64,000 nt of DNA, from NCBI RefSeq assembly GCF_040214835.1, contig NZ_CP157874.1, forward strand, positions 2,546,001 to 2,610,000. Direction: 5' to 3'. The position numbers were made by a program, and so were the translations under genes. This DNA is from Pseudomonas asiatica. Its GTDB lineage: Bacteria; Pseudomonadota; Gammaproteobacteria; Pseudomonadales; Pseudomonadaceae. Below are positions 36,144 to 45,858 of this stretch, piece after piece; position 1 is the first letter of the stretch, and every line of letters starts with the position of its first letter. The notes under the pieces were generated by a model. It ran no database searches, was not told the DNA's origin, and was given only the letters and a program-made list of their open reading frames with translations.

Positions 36144-36210
36144 ATCGCGCAGGCTTGGGATGGACCGAAATAAAACAGTAAGGCATTGATGTATAAGGGT
36201 TTTAGTGAGT

Positions 36211-36226
36211 TGGCATCACCCTTGCT
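36211..36226 (+). promoter_or_regulatory. Sigma-54 promoter of the gcv operon
   Basis: TGGCAT-CACCC-TTGCT fits TGGCAC-N5-TTGCW with one mismatch. It lies 55 bp upstream of the gcvH start and downstream of the GcsR-type sites, as expected for activation by GcsR. Confidence 0.75.
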
Positions 36227-36280
36227 CTGTATCAGTCAGTCCTGCATCAGGACCTATCTGATAACAAGAGAGGAAGATCC

Positions 36281-36658
36281 ATGAGCACGCTGCGTTTTAC
36301 TCCTGAACACGAATGGCTGCGTCTGGAAGCGACTGGCGAGTTGACCGTCGGCATCACCAGCTATGCCCAGCAGGCCCTGGGTGACGTGGTGTTCGTGCAA
36401 CTGCCGGAGCCGGGCGAGTACGGAGAGGGCAACGAAGTCGCGGTGCTCGAGTCGGTCAAGGCCGCCAGCAACATCACCATGCCTTTGCGCGGCACCGTGG
36501 TGGCCGTCAACCAGGCCCTGGCCGACGACCCCGAGCTGGTCAACACCTCGCCCATGCAGGACGGCTGGTTCTTCCGCATCCAGGCGGCCAACCCGTCGGA
36601 GCTCGACGGCCTGATGGACCAGGACGGCTATGACCGCTTCCTGGCCGACAACGCCTGA
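36281..36658 (+). CDS. gcvH: Glycine cleavage system H protein
   Basis: A 125-residue lipoyl carrier. The lipoylated Lys60 is in the canonical [14 protein letters not shown]. It shuttles the aminomethyl group from the P protein to the T protein and then to dihydrolipoamide dehydrogenase. The ATG at 36281 follows AGAGAGGAAGATCC. First gene of the operon; gcvP follows after 14 bp. Confidence 0.95.
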   Translation: MSTLRFTPEHEWLRLEATGELTVGITSYAQQALGDVVFVQLPEPGEYGEGNEVAVLESVKAASNITMPLRGTVVAVNQALADDPELVNTSPMQDGWFFRIQAANPSELDGLMDQDGYDRFLADNA

Positions 36659-36672
36659 GCCAGGGGGCAGAG

Positions 36673-39543
36673 ATGACAAACGCATCCATCCCGCTGGGCA
36701 CTGACAACGAATTCATCGCCCGTCACATCGGCCCGCGCGAGGGCGATATCGACGCCATGCTGGCGCTGGTCGGCCATGACTCACTGGAAGCCCTGATCGA
36801 CAGCGTCATCCCCGCCAGCATCAGGGGCACCAGCGTGCTCGAGCTGAGCAAGGGGCAGGGCGAGGCTGAAGCCCTGGCCGCACTCAAGGCAATCGCTGCG
36901 AACAACCAGCTGTTCAGCAACCACATCGGCCAGGGCTATTACCCTTGCCACACGCCCACGCCGATCCTGCGCAACCTGCTGGAAAACCCGGCCTGGTACA
37001 CCGCCTACACGCCGTACCAGCCGGAAATCTCCCAAGGCCGCCTGGAGGCGTTGCTGAACTTCCAGACCCTGGTCAGCGACCTCACCGGCATGCAGATCGC
37101 CAACGCCTCGTTGCTCGACGAAGCCACCGCCGCCGCCGAGGCCATGACCTTCTGCAAGCGCCTGGCGAAGAACAAGGCCCCGGCGTTCTTCGCGTCCAGC
37201 CATTGCCACCCGCAGACCCTCGATGTGCTGCGTACCCGTGCCCAGCCACTGGGTATCGAAGTGGTCATCGCTGATGAAGCGTTGCTGGAAGGCCAAGCCC
37301 TGGACGGCTATTTCGGCCTGTTGCTGCAGTACCCGGCCAGCACGGGTGCCATCACCGACCACCGCGCCCTGGTACAACGCGCCCATGCGGCGGGTGCGCT
37401 GGTGGCTGTGGCCGCCGACCTGCTGGCACTGACCTTGCTGACCCCACCGGGTGAGTTCGATGCCGACGTGGTGCTGGGCAGCGCCCAGCGCTTCGGCGTG
37501 CCGCTGGGCTTTGGCGGCCCGCATGCGGCGTACTTCGCCACCCGCGATGCGTTCAAGCGCGACATGCCCGGCCGCCTGGTCGGCGTGTCCATCGACCGCT
37601 TCGGCAAGCCGGCCCTGCGCCTGGCCATGCAGACCCGTGAGCAACATATCCGCCGTGAAAAGGCCACCAGCAACATCTGCACCGCGCAGGTGCTGCTGGC
37701 CAACATCGCCAGCATGTATGCGGTCTACCACGGTCCCCAGGGCCTGGAGCAGATCGCCCGGCGGGTGCACCGCCTGACCGCGATCCTGGTGCAAGGGCTG
37801 AAACAGCTCGGGCACAAGGTCGAGCAGGCGCACTTCTTCGACACCATCAGCGTGGTCACCGCGAGGCCCGTGGCCGATGTGCTGGCTGCCGCCAATGCGG
37901 CACGCCTGAACCTGCGCCTGATTGACGAACTGCGGGTTGGTGTATCGCTGGATGAAACCTGCGAACAGGCCACTGTCGAGGCCCTGTGGCAGGTGTTCGC
38001 CGAACCCGGCCAGGCGCTTCCAAGCTTCACCGCGTTGGCCGCCGGCAGCAGCGATTGCCTGCCCGTGCCTCTGCTGCGTGCGACCCCGTTCCTGCTACAC
38101 CCGGTGTTCAACCGCTACCATAGCGAAACCGAACTGATGCGCTACCTGCGCCGCCTGGCCGACAAGGACCTGGCCCTGGACCGCAGCATGATCGCGCTCG
38201 GCTCGTGCACCATGAAGCTCAATGCCGCCAGCGAGATGGTCCCGATCACCTGGCCCGAGTTCGGCGCCCTGCACCCATTCGCCCCGGCTGAGCAGTCGCA
38301 GGGTTACCGCCAGCTGACCGATGAACTGGAGGCCATGCTCTGCGCGGCCACCGGCTATGACGCCATGTCGCTGCAGCCCAATGCCGGTTCCCAGGGTGAG
38401 TATGCCGGCCTGCTGGCGATCCGCGCCTACCACGCCAGCCGTGGCGAGGCAGGGCGCGATGTATGCCTGATCCCGTCGTCGGCCCATGGCACCAACCCGG
38501 CCACGGCGCAGATGGCCGGCATGCGGGTGGTGGTGGTCAACTGCGACGAGCGTGGCAACGTCGATGTCGCCGACCTGCAGCTCAAGGCCCAGCAGCACAG
38601 GGCGCAGCTGGCTGCGCTGATGATCACCTACCCCTCGACCCACGGCGTGTTCGAAGATGCCATCACCCGTATCTGCGACATCATTCACGAGCACGGCGGC
38701 CAGGTGTATCTGGATGGCGCCAACATGAACGCCATGGTCGGCCTGTGCGCCCCGGGCAAGTTCGGTGGCGATGTGTCGCACCTGAACCTGCACAAGACCT
38801 TCTGTATCCCCCATGGCGGTGGCGGCCCCGGTGTCGGCCCGATTGGCGTCAAGGCGCACCTGGCGCCGTTCCTGCCCGGTCACGCCCATCTGGCGAACCC
38901 GCAGGGCGCGGTCAGCGCGGCGCCTTATGGCAGTGCCAGCATCCTGCCGATCACCTGGATGTACATCCGCATGATGGGCGGGGAAGGGCTCAAGCGCGCC
39001 TCGCAGCTGGCGATCCTCAATGCCAACTACATCGCCCGCCGCCTGGAGGAACACTACCCGGTGCTGTACACCGGGGAGAACGGACTGGTTGCCCACGAGT
39101 GCATCCTCGACCTGCGCCCGCTCAAGGACAGCAGCGGTATCAGCGTCGAGGACGTGGCCAAGCGCCTGATCGACTTCGGCTTCCATGCCCCGACCATGTC
39201 CTTCCCGGTGGCTGGCACGCTGATGGTCGAGCCGACCGAGAGTGAGTCCAAGGAAGAACTGGACCGCTTCTGCGCAGCGATGATCTGCATCCGCGAGGAA
39301 ATCCGCGCCGTGGAAAACGGCACCCTGGACAAGCTCGACAACCCGCTGAAGAACGCCCCGCATACCGCCACCGAGCTGGTGGGCGAATGGCCCCACGGCT
39401 ATGCCCGGGAGCTGGCGGTGTACCCGCTGGCCGAACTGCGCGACAGCAAGTACTGGCCGCCGGTGGGGCGCGTGGACAACGTCTACGGCGACCGCAACCT
39501 GGCCTGTGCCTGCCCGCCGCTGTCGAGCTATCAAGATGCCTGA
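36673..39543 (+). CDS. gcvP: Glycine dehydrogenase (decarboxylating), P protein
   Basis: A 956-residue PLP enzyme, the fused alpha-beta form normal for gamma-proteobacteria. The N-terminus [20 protein letters not shown] is characteristic, and the PLP lysine is Lys708 in [17 protein letters not shown]. It decarboxylates glycine and loads the aminomethyl residue on GcvH. It sits in the operon between gcvH and glyA. Confidence 0.95.
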   Translation: MTNASIPLGTDNEFIARHIGPREGDIDAMLALVGHDSLEALIDSVIPASIRGTSVLELSKGQGEAEALAALKAIAANNQLFSNHIGQGYYPCHTPTPILRNLLENPAWYTAYTPYQPEISQGRLEALLNFQTLVSDLTGMQIANASLLDEATAAAEAMTFCKRLAKNKAPAFFASSHCHPQTLDVLRTRAQPLGIEVVIADEALLEGQALDGYFGLLLQYPASTGAITDHRALVQRAHAAGALVAVAADLLALTLLTPPGEFDADVVLGSAQRFGVPLGFGGPHAAYFATRDAFKRDMPGRLVGVSIDRFGKPALRLAMQTREQHIRREKATSNICTAQVLLANIASMYAVYHGPQGLEQIARRVHRLTAILVQGLKQLGHKVEQAHFFDTISVVTARPVADVLAAANAARLNLRLIDELRVGVSLDETCEQATVEALWQVFAEPGQALPSFTALAAGSSDCLPVPLLRATPFLLHPVFNRYHSETELMRYLRRLADKDLALDRSMIALGSCTMKLNAASEMVPITWPEFGALHPFAPAEQSQGYRQLTDELEAMLCAATGYDAMSLQPNAGSQGEYAGLLAIRAYHASRGEAGRDVCLIPSSAHGTNPATAQMAGMRVVVVNCDERGNVDVADLQLKAQQHRAQLAALMITYPSTHGVFEDAITRICDIIHEHGGQVYLDGANMNAMVGLCAPGKFGGDVSHLNLHKTFCIPHGGGGPGVGPIGVKAHLAPFLPGHAHLANPQGAVSAAPYGSASILPITWMYIRMMGGEGLKRASQLAILNANYIARRLEEHYPVLYTGENGLVAHECILDLRPLKDSSGISVEDVAKRLIDFGFHAPTMSFPVAGTLMVEPTESESKEELDRFCAAMICIREEIRAVENGTLDKLDNPLKNAPHTATELVGEWPHGYARELAVYPLAELRDSKYWPPVGRVDNVYGDRNLACACPPLSSYQDA

Positions 39544-39604
39544 CCCTGCTGGCCCGGACGCTTCCGGGCCGTGCTTGTCGACCGAACAACAAGGAATCTC
39601 ACCC

Positions 39605-40858
39605 ATGTTCCACAAGAGCCTGACCCTGTCCGATTTCGACCCTGCATTGTCCGCGGCCATCGGCCGTGAAGTGCAGCGCCAAGAAGACCACATCGAGCTG
39701 ATCGCTTCGGAAAACTACACCAGCCCGCAGGTGATGCAGGCCCAGGGCACCGAACTGACCAACAAGTACGCCGAAGGCTACCCGGGCAAGCGTTACTACG
39801 GGGGCTGCGAGCATGTCGATGTGGTCGAGCAGCTGGCCATCGACCGCGCCAAGCAGTTGTTCGGTGCCGGTTATGCCAACGTCCAGCCACACTCGGGCTC
39901 CCAGGCCAACGCGGCGGTCTACCTGGCCCTGCTGCAGGCCGGTGATACCTTGCTGGGCATGAGCCTGGCTCACGGCGGCCACCTGACCCACGGGGCCAAG
40001 GTGTCGTCCTCGGGCAAGCTGTACAACGCCGTGCAATACGGCATCGATGCCAACGGCCTGATTGACTACGACGAAGTCGAGCGCCTGGCGGTCGAGCACC
40101 AGCCGAAGATGATCGTGGCTGGTTTCTCGGCCTACTCGAAGACCCTCGACTTCCCGCGTTTCCGGCAGATCGCCGACAAGGTCGGGGCCTACCTGTTCGT
40201 CGACATGGCCCACGTCGCCGGGCTGGTCGCGGCAGGCCTGTACCCCAACCCGCTGCCGTATGCCGATGTGGTCACCACCACCACCCACAAGACCTTGCGC
40301 GGGCCGCGTGGCGGCCTGATTCTGGCCAAGGCCGACCCGGAGCTTGAGAAAAAGCTCAACTCGGCGGTGTTCCCAGGCGGGCAGGGCGGGCCGCTGATGC
40401 ACGTGATCGCGGCCAAGGCGGTGTGCTTCAAGGAGGCCCTGGCGCCTGGTTTCAAGGATTACCAGCGCCAGGTCATCAGCAACGCCCAGGCCATGGCGCA
40501 GGTGTTCATGCAGCGCGGTTTCGACGTGGTTTCCGGTGGCACCGACAACCATCTGTTCCTGGTCAGCCTGATCCGCCAGGGCATCACCGGCAAGGATGCC
40601 GACGCCGCGCTGGGCCGTGCGCACATCACGGTGAACAAGAACGCGGTGCCCAACGACCCGCAGTCGCCGTTCGTGACCTCGGGCCTGCGCATCGGTACCC
40701 CGGCAGTGACTACCCGTGGGCTCAAGGAGGCGGAATGCCGCGCCTTGGCGACCTGGATCTGCGACATCCTCGACCATCTCGGTGATGCCGACGTCGAGGC
40801 CCAGGTGGCGCGCCAGGTGGCAGCGCTGTGCAAGCTGTTCCCTGTCTATCCGGCCTGA
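39605..40858 (+). CDS. glyA: Serine hydroxymethyltransferase
   Basis: A 417-residue PLP enzyme that makes serine from glycine and methylene-tetrahydrofolate. The PLP lysine is Lys229 in [15 protein letters not shown], and [20 protein letters not shown] and [13 protein letters not shown] are canonical. ATG 39605 follows AAGGAATCTCACCC. In this operon it uses the one-carbon unit released by glycine cleavage, so two glycine give one serine. It is likely a second, inducible glyA copy besides the housekeeping one. Confidence 0.95.
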   Translation: MFHKSLTLSDFDPALSAAIGREVQRQEDHIELIASENYTSPQVMQAQGTELTNKYAEGYPGKRYYGGCEHVDVVEQLAIDRAKQLFGAGYANVQPHSGSQANAAVYLALLQAGDTLLGMSLAHGGHLTHGAKVSSSGKLYNAVQYGIDANGLIDYDEVERLAVEHQPKMIVAGFSAYSKTLDFPRFRQIADKVGAYLFVDMAHVAGLVAAGLYPNPLPYADVVTTTTHKTLRGPRGGLILAKADPELEKKLNSAVFPGGQGGPLMHVIAAKAVCFKEALAPGFKDYQRQVISNAQAMAQVFMQRGFDVVSGGTDNHLFLVSLIRQGITGKDADAALGRAHITVNKNAVPNDPQSPFVTSGLRIGTPAVTTRGLKEAECRALATWICDILDHLGDADVEAQVARQVAALCKLFPVYPA

Positions 40859-40924
40859 CCTCAGGGCTTGGCGGCTGCCGGCAGTGTGCCGGCAGCCCAT
40901 ATCATCGAAGGCCAGGAGCCAGCC

Positions 40925-42049
40925 ATGACCACAGAACAACTGCAACAAACCCCGCTGCACGACCTGCACCTGGCGCTGGGGGCACGCATGGTGCCATTCG
41001 CCGGTTATGCCATGCCGGTCCAGTACCCGCTGGGTGTGCTCAAGGAACACCTGCACACCCGTGAACGGGCTGGTCTGTTCGACGTTTCGCACATGGGCCA
41101 GATCCGCCTGCGTGGCGCAGAGGCCGCCAGGGCGTTGGAAGCGCTGGTGCCGGTCGACATCATCGACCTGCCGGTGGGCATGCAGCGCTATGCGCTGTTC
41201 ACCAATGACGACGGCGGCATCCTCGACGATTTGATGGTGGCCAGGCTGGGTGACGACGAACTGTTGCTGGTGGTCAACGCCGCCTGCAAGGAGCAGGACC
41301 TGACCTACTTGCGCCAGCACCTGGAAGGTTATTGCGAGGTCGAGTCGCTGTTTGCCAGCCGGGCCTTGCTGGCCCTGCAAGGCCCGGCGGCGGCCAAGGT
41401 ACTGGCGCGACTGGCGCCCCAGGTTGCCGGCATGACTTTCATGCAGTTCGCCAGTGTGAGGCTGCTGGGTGTCGACTGTTACGTCAGCCGCTCGGGCTAC
41501 ACCGGCGAAGACGGCTACGAAATCTCGGTACCGGTCGAGGCGGCGCCCATGCTTGCCCGTTCGATGCTGGCCGAAGCCGAGGTCCAGCCCATCGGCCTGG
41601 GGGCCCGTGATTCGCTGCGCCTGGAGGCCGGGCTGTGCCTGTACGGCCATGACATGGCGGTGCACACCACGCCGATCGAGGCCAGTCTGGGCTGGGCGAT
41701 CTCCAAGGCCCGGCGTGCCGAGGGTGAGCGCGCTGGCGGCTTCCCCGGCGCCGAGCGCATCCTTGCCCAGCAGCACGAAGGCGTGGCCAGCAAGCGCGTG
41801 GGCCTGCTGCCTGCAGAGCGCGTGCCGGTGCGTGAAGGGGCAGAGATCGTCGATGCTCGGGAGCAGGTGATCGGCCGGGTCACCAGTGGCGGTTTCGGCC
41901 CCAGCCTGGGCGCGCCGCTGGCGATGGGCTACCTGCAGAGCGAGCAGGCAGCGCTGGGCACGCAAGTGTTCGCCCTGGTACGCGGCAAGCACGTGCCGAT
42001 GCAGGTGGTGCGCACACCGTTCGTGGCGCAACGTTACTACCGTGGCTAA
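40925..42049 (+). CDS. gcvT: Aminomethyltransferase, T protein
   Basis: A 374-residue folate-dependent aminomethyltransferase. The N-terminal KEHLHTRERAGLFDVSHMGQ and the folate-binding SRSGYTGEDGYEISV and GLGARDSLRLEAGLCLYGHD segments are typical. It releases ammonia and makes methylene-tetrahydrofolate from aminomethyl-GcvH. ATG 40925 is chosen over an upstream start because AGGAG lies 9 nt before it. In P. aeruginosa an sdaA gene lies between glyA2 and gcvT2; none is present here. Confidence 0.94.
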   Translation: MTTEQLQQTPLHDLHLALGARMVPFAGYAMPVQYPLGVLKEHLHTRERAGLFDVSHMGQIRLRGAEAARALEALVPVDIIDLPVGMQRYALFTNDDGGILDDLMVARLGDDELLLVVNAACKEQDLTYLRQHLEGYCEVESLFASRALLALQGPAAAKVLARLAPQVAGMTFMQFASVRLLGVDCYVSRSGYTGEDGYEISVPVEAAPMLARSMLAEAEVQPIGLGARDSLRLEAGLCLYGHDMAVHTTPIEASLGWAISKARRAEGERAGGFPGAERILAQQHEGVASKRVGLLPAERVPVREGAEIVDAREQVIGRVTSGGFGPSLGAPLAMGYLQSEQAALGTQVFALVRGKHVPMQVVRTPFVAQRYYRG

Positions 42050-42073
42050 AGGCCAGACTGTCGGAGCATGAGC

Positions 42074-43042
42074 ATGAGTGAAATCCAGACTGCCCCTACG
42101 CGCCCGCAGCCCTTGCAGGCTGGGGTGAAACTGCGCGGCGCCGAGAAGGTGGCGCGCATCCCGGTGAAAATCCTGCCCACCGAGCAGGTGCCGCGCAAAC
42201 CCGACTGGATTCGCGTGGAGATTCCCACCACACCGGAAGTGGCACGGGTCAAGGCCCTGCTGCGCAAGCACAAGCTGCACAGCGTGTGCGAAGAGGCGTC
42301 CTGCCCGAACCTGGGGGAGTGTTTCTCGGGCGGCACGGCGACGTTCATGATCATGGGCGACATCTGTACCCGCCGTTGCCCGTTCTGCGATGTCGGCCAT
42401 GGCCGGCCCAAGCCACTGGATGCCGATGAGCCGACGAACCTTGCCATCGCCATTGCCGACCTTGGCCTGAAGTATGTGGTGATCACCTCGGTGGACCGTG
42501 ACGACCTGCGCGATGGCGGCGCCCGCCACTTCGCCGATTGCCTGCGCGAGATCCGCAGGCTGTCGCCGGGTATTCAGCTGGAAACCCTGGTGCCGGATTA
42601 CCGTGGCCGTATGGACGTTGCTCTGGACATCACTGCGCAAGAGCCGCCAGACGTGTTCAACCACAACCTGGAGACCGTGCCGCGCCTGTACCGGGCGGCA
42701 CGGCCGGGCTCGGACTTCGAGTGGTCGCTGGACCTGCTGGAGCGCTTCAAGCAACGCCTGCCGGCGGTACCGACAAAGTCCGGCCTGATGCTCGGCCTGG
42801 GCGAGACCGATGCCGAGGTGGTCGAGGTGATGCAGCGCATGCGTGAGCATCAGGTTGACATGCTGACCCTGGGGCAGTATCTGCAACCGTCTCGCAGCCA
42901 CCTGCCGGTGCAGCGCTTCGTGCACCCTGACACCTTCGCCATGCTTGCCGAGCAGGCCTTGGCGATGGGGTTCAGAAACGTGGCCTCCGGGCCTCTGGTG
43001 CGCTCGTCCTATCACGCTGACCGGCAACTGCAAGCAGTTTAA
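42074..43042 (+). CDS. lipA: Lipoyl synthase
   Basis: A 322-residue radical-SAM enzyme that inserts two sulfurs into octanoyl-carrier proteins. The auxiliary cluster cysteines are Cys72, Cys77 and Cys83 ([12 protein letters not shown]). The SAM cluster cysteines are Cys98, Cys102 and Cys105 (CTRRCPFC). The C-terminal RSSYHAD (310-316) is also present. ATG 42074 is preferred to ATG 42068 for its spacing from GGAG. As the last gene of the gcv operon it can mature the GcvH made from the same transcript. It is probably a second lipA, since Pseudomonas keeps lipA with lipB elsewhere. Confidence 0.92.
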   Translation: MSEIQTAPTRPQPLQAGVKLRGAEKVARIPVKILPTEQVPRKPDWIRVEIPTTPEVARVKALLRKHKLHSVCEEASCPNLGECFSGGTATFMIMGDICTRRCPFCDVGHGRPKPLDADEPTNLAIAIADLGLKYVVITSVDRDDLRDGGARHFADCLREIRRLSPGIQLETLVPDYRGRMDVALDITAQEPPDVFNHNLETVPRLYRAARPGSDFEWSLDLLERFKQRLPAVPTKSGLMLGLGETDAEVVEVMQRMREHQVDMLTLGQYLQPSRSHLPVQRFVHPDTFAMLAEQALAMGFRNVASGPLVRSSYHADRQLQAV

Positions 43043-43057
43043 GGGTTCAGATCACCA

Positions 43058-43219
43058 TCATTCGCGGTAGGTGCCTTTTTGCTTGGCGGCGTGAACCGCG
43101 AGTGCATCCATGAGTGGGGGCGACAAGCAGTCGCAAGGTTCCAGGCCAAGTTCACGCAGACGCTCGCGAATCGCCGCCATCTGTGCCGGTGGCGTGCCGC
43201 TTTCGATCACCGAGAACAC
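43058..43219 (-). CDS. Possible small protein or decayed tail after the aminotransferase
   Basis: The frame of the aminotransferase continues open beyond its TGA for 63 codons to a TGA at 43060-43058. A GTG at 43219 would give 53 residues with an orderly helical pattern ([15 protein letters not shown]) and a Cys-x-Cys. No good ribosome site precedes the GTG. It could be a real small gene, the relic of a longer C-terminus, or a frame open by chance. No family recognised. Confidence 0.3.
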   Translation of the reverse strand: MFSVIESGTPPAQMAAIRERLRELGLEPCDCLSPPLMDALAVHAAKQKGTYRE

Positions 43220-43246
43220 GAAAGCGGCAAATGCCAGGATGAGGCC

Positions 43247-44380
43247 TCAGTTCACCATCACTTCGTCCAGTGCCTGCTCAAGGGTGCTGACCGTGCGCTC
43301 GATATCGTGCAGTTTTTCGAGCCCGAACAGACCGATGCGGAAGGTCTGGAAGTCGGCCGGCTCGTCACATTGCAACGGCACTCCGGCGGCTATCTGCAGG
43401 CCGTGCTCGACAAACTTCTTACCGCTCTTGATATCGGCATCATCGGTGTAGCTCACCACTACGCCCGGGGCCTGAAAGCCGGCTGCGGCCACGCTCTTGA
43501 TGCCTTTGCCAGTCAACATGGCGCGCACCCGATCGCCCAGAGCCTGTTGTTCGCCGCGGACCTTGTCGAAACCGTAGGCTCGCATCTCGTTGATTACTTT
43601 GTTAAATCGCGCGAGAGAGTCGCTGGGCATGGTCGCATGGTAGGCATGCCCGCCCTGTTCGTAGGCCTGCATGATCTGCAGCCACTTTTTCAGGTCGCAG
43701 GCGAAACTGCTGCTTTGCGTCTGCTCGATGCGCTCCAGGGCCAAAGCACTGAGCATCACCAGGGCGCAGCAAGGGGAGGCGCTCCAGCCTTTCTGTGGAG
43801 CGCTGATCAGCAGGTCGACTGCGCACTTTTGCATATCAACCCAGATCGTGCCTGAGGCGATGCAGTCGAGCACGAACAGGCCGCCCATCGCATGCACAGC
43901 GTCGCCGACGGCCCGCAGGTAATCGTCGGGCAGGATAATCCCGGATGAGGTTTCAACGTGGGGGGCGAAGACAATCTGCGGCTTGTGCGCCTTTATCGCC
44001 GCCAGCACTTCGTCCAGAGGGGGCGGAGCGTAGGCAGCCTGGCGACCAGTGTCGACCGGTCGGGCTTTCAGCACCGTGGTCGCCGCCGGGATGTTGCCCA
44101 TCTCAAGGATCTGGCTCCAGCGATAACTGAACCAGCCGTTGCGTATCACCAGGCATTGCTGACCGGTGGCAAACTGGCGCGCTACCGATTCCATGCCGAA
44201 TGTACCGCTGCCGGGCACTACCGCAACAGCCTGGGCGTTATAGACCTGTTTCAGGGTCCTGGAAATGTTCTTCATCACGCCTTGAAACGTCTGCGACATG
44301 TGATTGAGCGAGCGGTCGCTGTACACCACCGAGTACTCGACCAGCCCCTCAGGATCAATGCTGGGATAAAGCTTCGACAT
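43247..44380 (-). CDS. Class V aminotransferase, alanine/serine-glyoxylate type
   Basis: A 377-residue PLP enzyme. ATG 44380 has AAGGAGTCACCC directly upstream. PGSGTFGMESVAR, FVLDCIASG (Asp172) and the PLP lysine Lys197 in ISAPQKGWSASP mark the serine-pyruvate/alanine-glyoxylate aminotransferase group of class V. It would interconvert glyoxylate and glycine using alanine or serine. It is convergent with the gcv-lipA operon, whose glycine and serine are its substrates or products, so a role in glycine/glyoxylate balance is likely. Confidence 0.87.
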   Translation of the reverse strand: MSKLYPSIDPEGLVEYSVVYSDRSLNHMSQTFQGVMKNISRTLKQVYNAQAVAVVPGSGTFGMESVARQFATGQQCLVIRNGWFSYRWSQILEMGNIPAATTVLKARPVDTGRQAAYAPPPLDEVLAAIKAHKPQIVFAPHVETSSGIILPDDYLRAVGDAVHAMGGLFVLDCIASGTIWVDMQKCAVDLLISAPQKGWSASPCCALVMLSALALERIEQTQSSSFACDLKKWLQIMQAYEQGGHAYHATMPSDSLARFNKVINEMRAYGFDKVRGEQQALGDRVRAMLTGKGIKSVAAAGFQAPGVVVSYTDDADIKSGKKFVEHGLQIAAGVPLQCDEPADFQTFRIGLFGLEKLHDIERTVSTLEQALDEVMVN

Positions 44381-44667
44381 GGGTGACTCCTTTGGCAGGG
44401 ATGTCATTGGTATCGACCCTGTCCTTAGCCTTGTCAAATGCCAAGATCGACCGGGACTGATGAAATCCATGTGATACCGCGGCGCCTGCTTCGCGGCTGA
44501 AGCCGCTCCCACAGGAGGGCGTGGCGTTCTTGCCGGCCAAGCGTGAAAGCCCATGCTGGGCCAAGGTTGCAGCAAAGCATCGGCCGCTGGGCCGCCTGGC
44601 ATCGTGTTGATCTGCGACCGATTGTGGGTGACTTTCGTCAGCTTGTATTGGCTGGTGTGGTGCATTA
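44381..44667. other. Gene-free region upstream of the aminotransferase
   Basis: Holds a diverged half REP (44491-44513, CGGCTGAAGCCGCTCCCACA core) and the presumed aminotransferase promoter. The bases 44520-44667 may be the decayed start of the LysR remnant that follows, but similarity is too weak to define. Confidence 0.5.
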
Positions 44668-44823
44668 AGCACCGTCGAGGAACGTCTCGGCGTGCCGCTG
44701 TTCGTGCGCCAGCACAATGCCCTGATGGCGAATGATGCCGGGCTTTGTGTGGTGCACTATGCACTGTTGATCCATAGCCTGGGCCATTTGCGCGATGAGG
44801 TGTTGGGGATCGTGCTCAGAGGC
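44668..44823 (+). pseudogene. LysR regulator remnant cut by the direct repeat
   Basis: The plus strand reads STVEERLGVPLFVRQHNALM then ANDAGLCVVHY, LLIHSLGHLRDEVLGIVL. This is the end of a LysR helix-turn-helix and its linker helix. No start, first helix or effector domain is present, and the frame runs straight into the left edge of the 1-kb direct repeat. The rest of the gene is not found after the second repeat either. Confidence 0.65.
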
Positions 44824-45002
44824 TGTCAGGATCCCCGAAGAACATTTGGACATTCATATAAATCAAATGGTTATGAATGGATAATTGGTTTTGTACCCCC
44901 CCCAGATGTACCCCTTTTTACAGCAGCTACGAGTGGATTACAGTGAACACACCGGGGGCGTGGCTCGCGCAGAACGTGCAATCCCTCACCCATTTGCGCA
45001 AC

Positions 45003-45464
45003 TCATGCTTTGGGCTCGTCCCAGTCGCTACGCGTTGCGGCAGTCAGCGCATCCCAGTCATCAGGAGGGTTGCCGCGGCCCAACATCTTCTCGAATACGG
45101 CGTAGGGATCGGATTTGCTGCCTGCGGACCGTAAGGTGTTTTCGTCGTTGACCCATGCATAGACGATGACCTTGGACCTTGAGTCGTAGCGAAAGAACAG
45201 CCGAAAGCGCCTGCCGATTTTTGCGCGGCGCCAATGTCTGTAGGCGGTGCCCAGCGTGTTGCCTTGGCGGAACTCATCACGGCCCGGGTCGGCAGGCACA
45301 GCCTCCATGATTAGATGGCTCAATGCCCGAAGCAGCTTGACGTTGGCGTTGCTCTCAAAACCTTGCGGGTCGTTCTGCTCGGCCCGGGCGGCGGCTTCTT
45401 GCAATTTGCGTAGCTGTAACGTCACACCTTCATGGAACAACAGTGTCCAGCCATGTCGCAGCAT
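45003..45464 (-). CDS. yhaV: YhaV-family ribonuclease toxin, left copy
   Basis: A 153-residue RelE-fold toxin of the YhaV family, a ribosome-dependent mRNA endonuclease. RHWRRAKIGRRFRLFFRYD and VIVYAWVNDENTLR are the family core, and DPYAVFEKML is near the C-terminus. Its ATG overlaps the prlF stop by one base (TAATG), so it depends on antitoxin translation. The right copy at 58844 differs by two residues (Gln/Arg and Leu/Phe). It appears intact. Confidence 0.9.
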   Translation of the reverse strand: MLRHGWTLLFHEGVTLQLRKLQEAAARAEQNDPQGFESNANVKLLRALSHLIMEAVPADPGRDEFRQGNTLGTAYRHWRRAKIGRRFRLFFRYDSRSKVIVYAWVNDENTLRSAGSKSDPYAVFEKMLGRGNPPDDWDALTAATRSDWDEPKA

Positions 45465-45781
45465 TAGATCGCGACCTCACCATCGATATCTTCGTCGAGG
45501 TTTACGTAGAGGTTTGCGTTGGCGAGCATGGTTTGCGCCAGGCCTTCCGGCAGGGTGGTGAGGTTGCGGCCTCCTCGGATATCTGCCTCCAGCAAACCCA
45601 GGAACGCACCGATGGCAGGGTCTTCGTGGGTGGTTTCTACGCGGCTGACCACGATTTCACCGCCTCGTACGTCGAATGCAATTTTGCCACCTGTGTCAAT
45701 GCCCAGTAGCTGGCGAACGGATTTGGGCAGTGTGACCTGCCCCTTTGAGGTCAACGTGGCGATTTCGTGGATGGCAGGCAT
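45464..45781 (-). CDS. prlF: PrlF/SohA-type antitoxin, left copy
   Basis: A 105-residue antitoxin with an N-terminal AbrB/SpoVT swapped-hairpin DNA-binding domain (TLTSKGQVTLPKSVRQLLGI) and a C-terminal toxin-binding tail (about 50-105). It neutralises YhaV and represses its own operon, probably by binding the palindrome at 45811-45828. It differs from the right copy at five or so residues, including LeuTyr versus HisSer near the end. Confidence 0.9.
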   Translation of the reverse strand: MPAIHEIATLTSKGQVTLPKSVRQLLGIDTGGKIAFDVRGGEIVVSRVETTHEDPAIGAFLGLLEADIRGGRNLTTLPEGLAQTMLANANLYVNLDEDIDGEVAI

Positions 45782-45810
45782 GAGTGTTCTCCGGATATAC
45801 AGATTGAATG

Positions 45811-45828
45811 GTAAGGAATAATCCTTAC
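45811..45828. promoter_or_regulatory. Operator of the left prlF-yhaV operon
   Basis: GTAAGGA-ATAA-TCCTTAC, a perfect 7-bp inverted repeat 30 bp upstream of prlF, conserved exactly at 59653-59670 while flanking bases differ. This is the form expected for an AbrB-type autoregulator. Confidence 0.7.
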
Positions 45829-45858
45829 GCAGTCAATCTTGGTTTCTGCTGATCAGGC

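Larger units (their letters stand above)
44823..45858. repeat. Left 1.04-kb direct repeat with prlF-yhaV
   Basis: This segment and 58667-59703 are near-identical direct copies from CTGTCAGG to CTGATCA. Each contains a 180-bp non-coding stretch with GGGTACA-type motifs, an inverted repeat (CATTCATA...TATGAATG), yhaV, prlF and the prlF operator. Differences are scattered point changes and small indels. The copies bracket 12.8 kb holding Gabija and Wadjet. Confidence 0.9.

Noticed and set aside
39599-43033. A minus-strand frame of more than 1100 codons opposite glyA-gcvT-lipA
   Set aside because: It is antisense to three genes with full family motifs and arises from G+C-rich third positions. 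No protein family is visible in it.
44823-45858. Insertion sequence as explanation of the 1-kb direct repeats
   Set aside because: The only intact genes inside are prlF and yhaV. No transposase and no terminal inverted repeats are seen.
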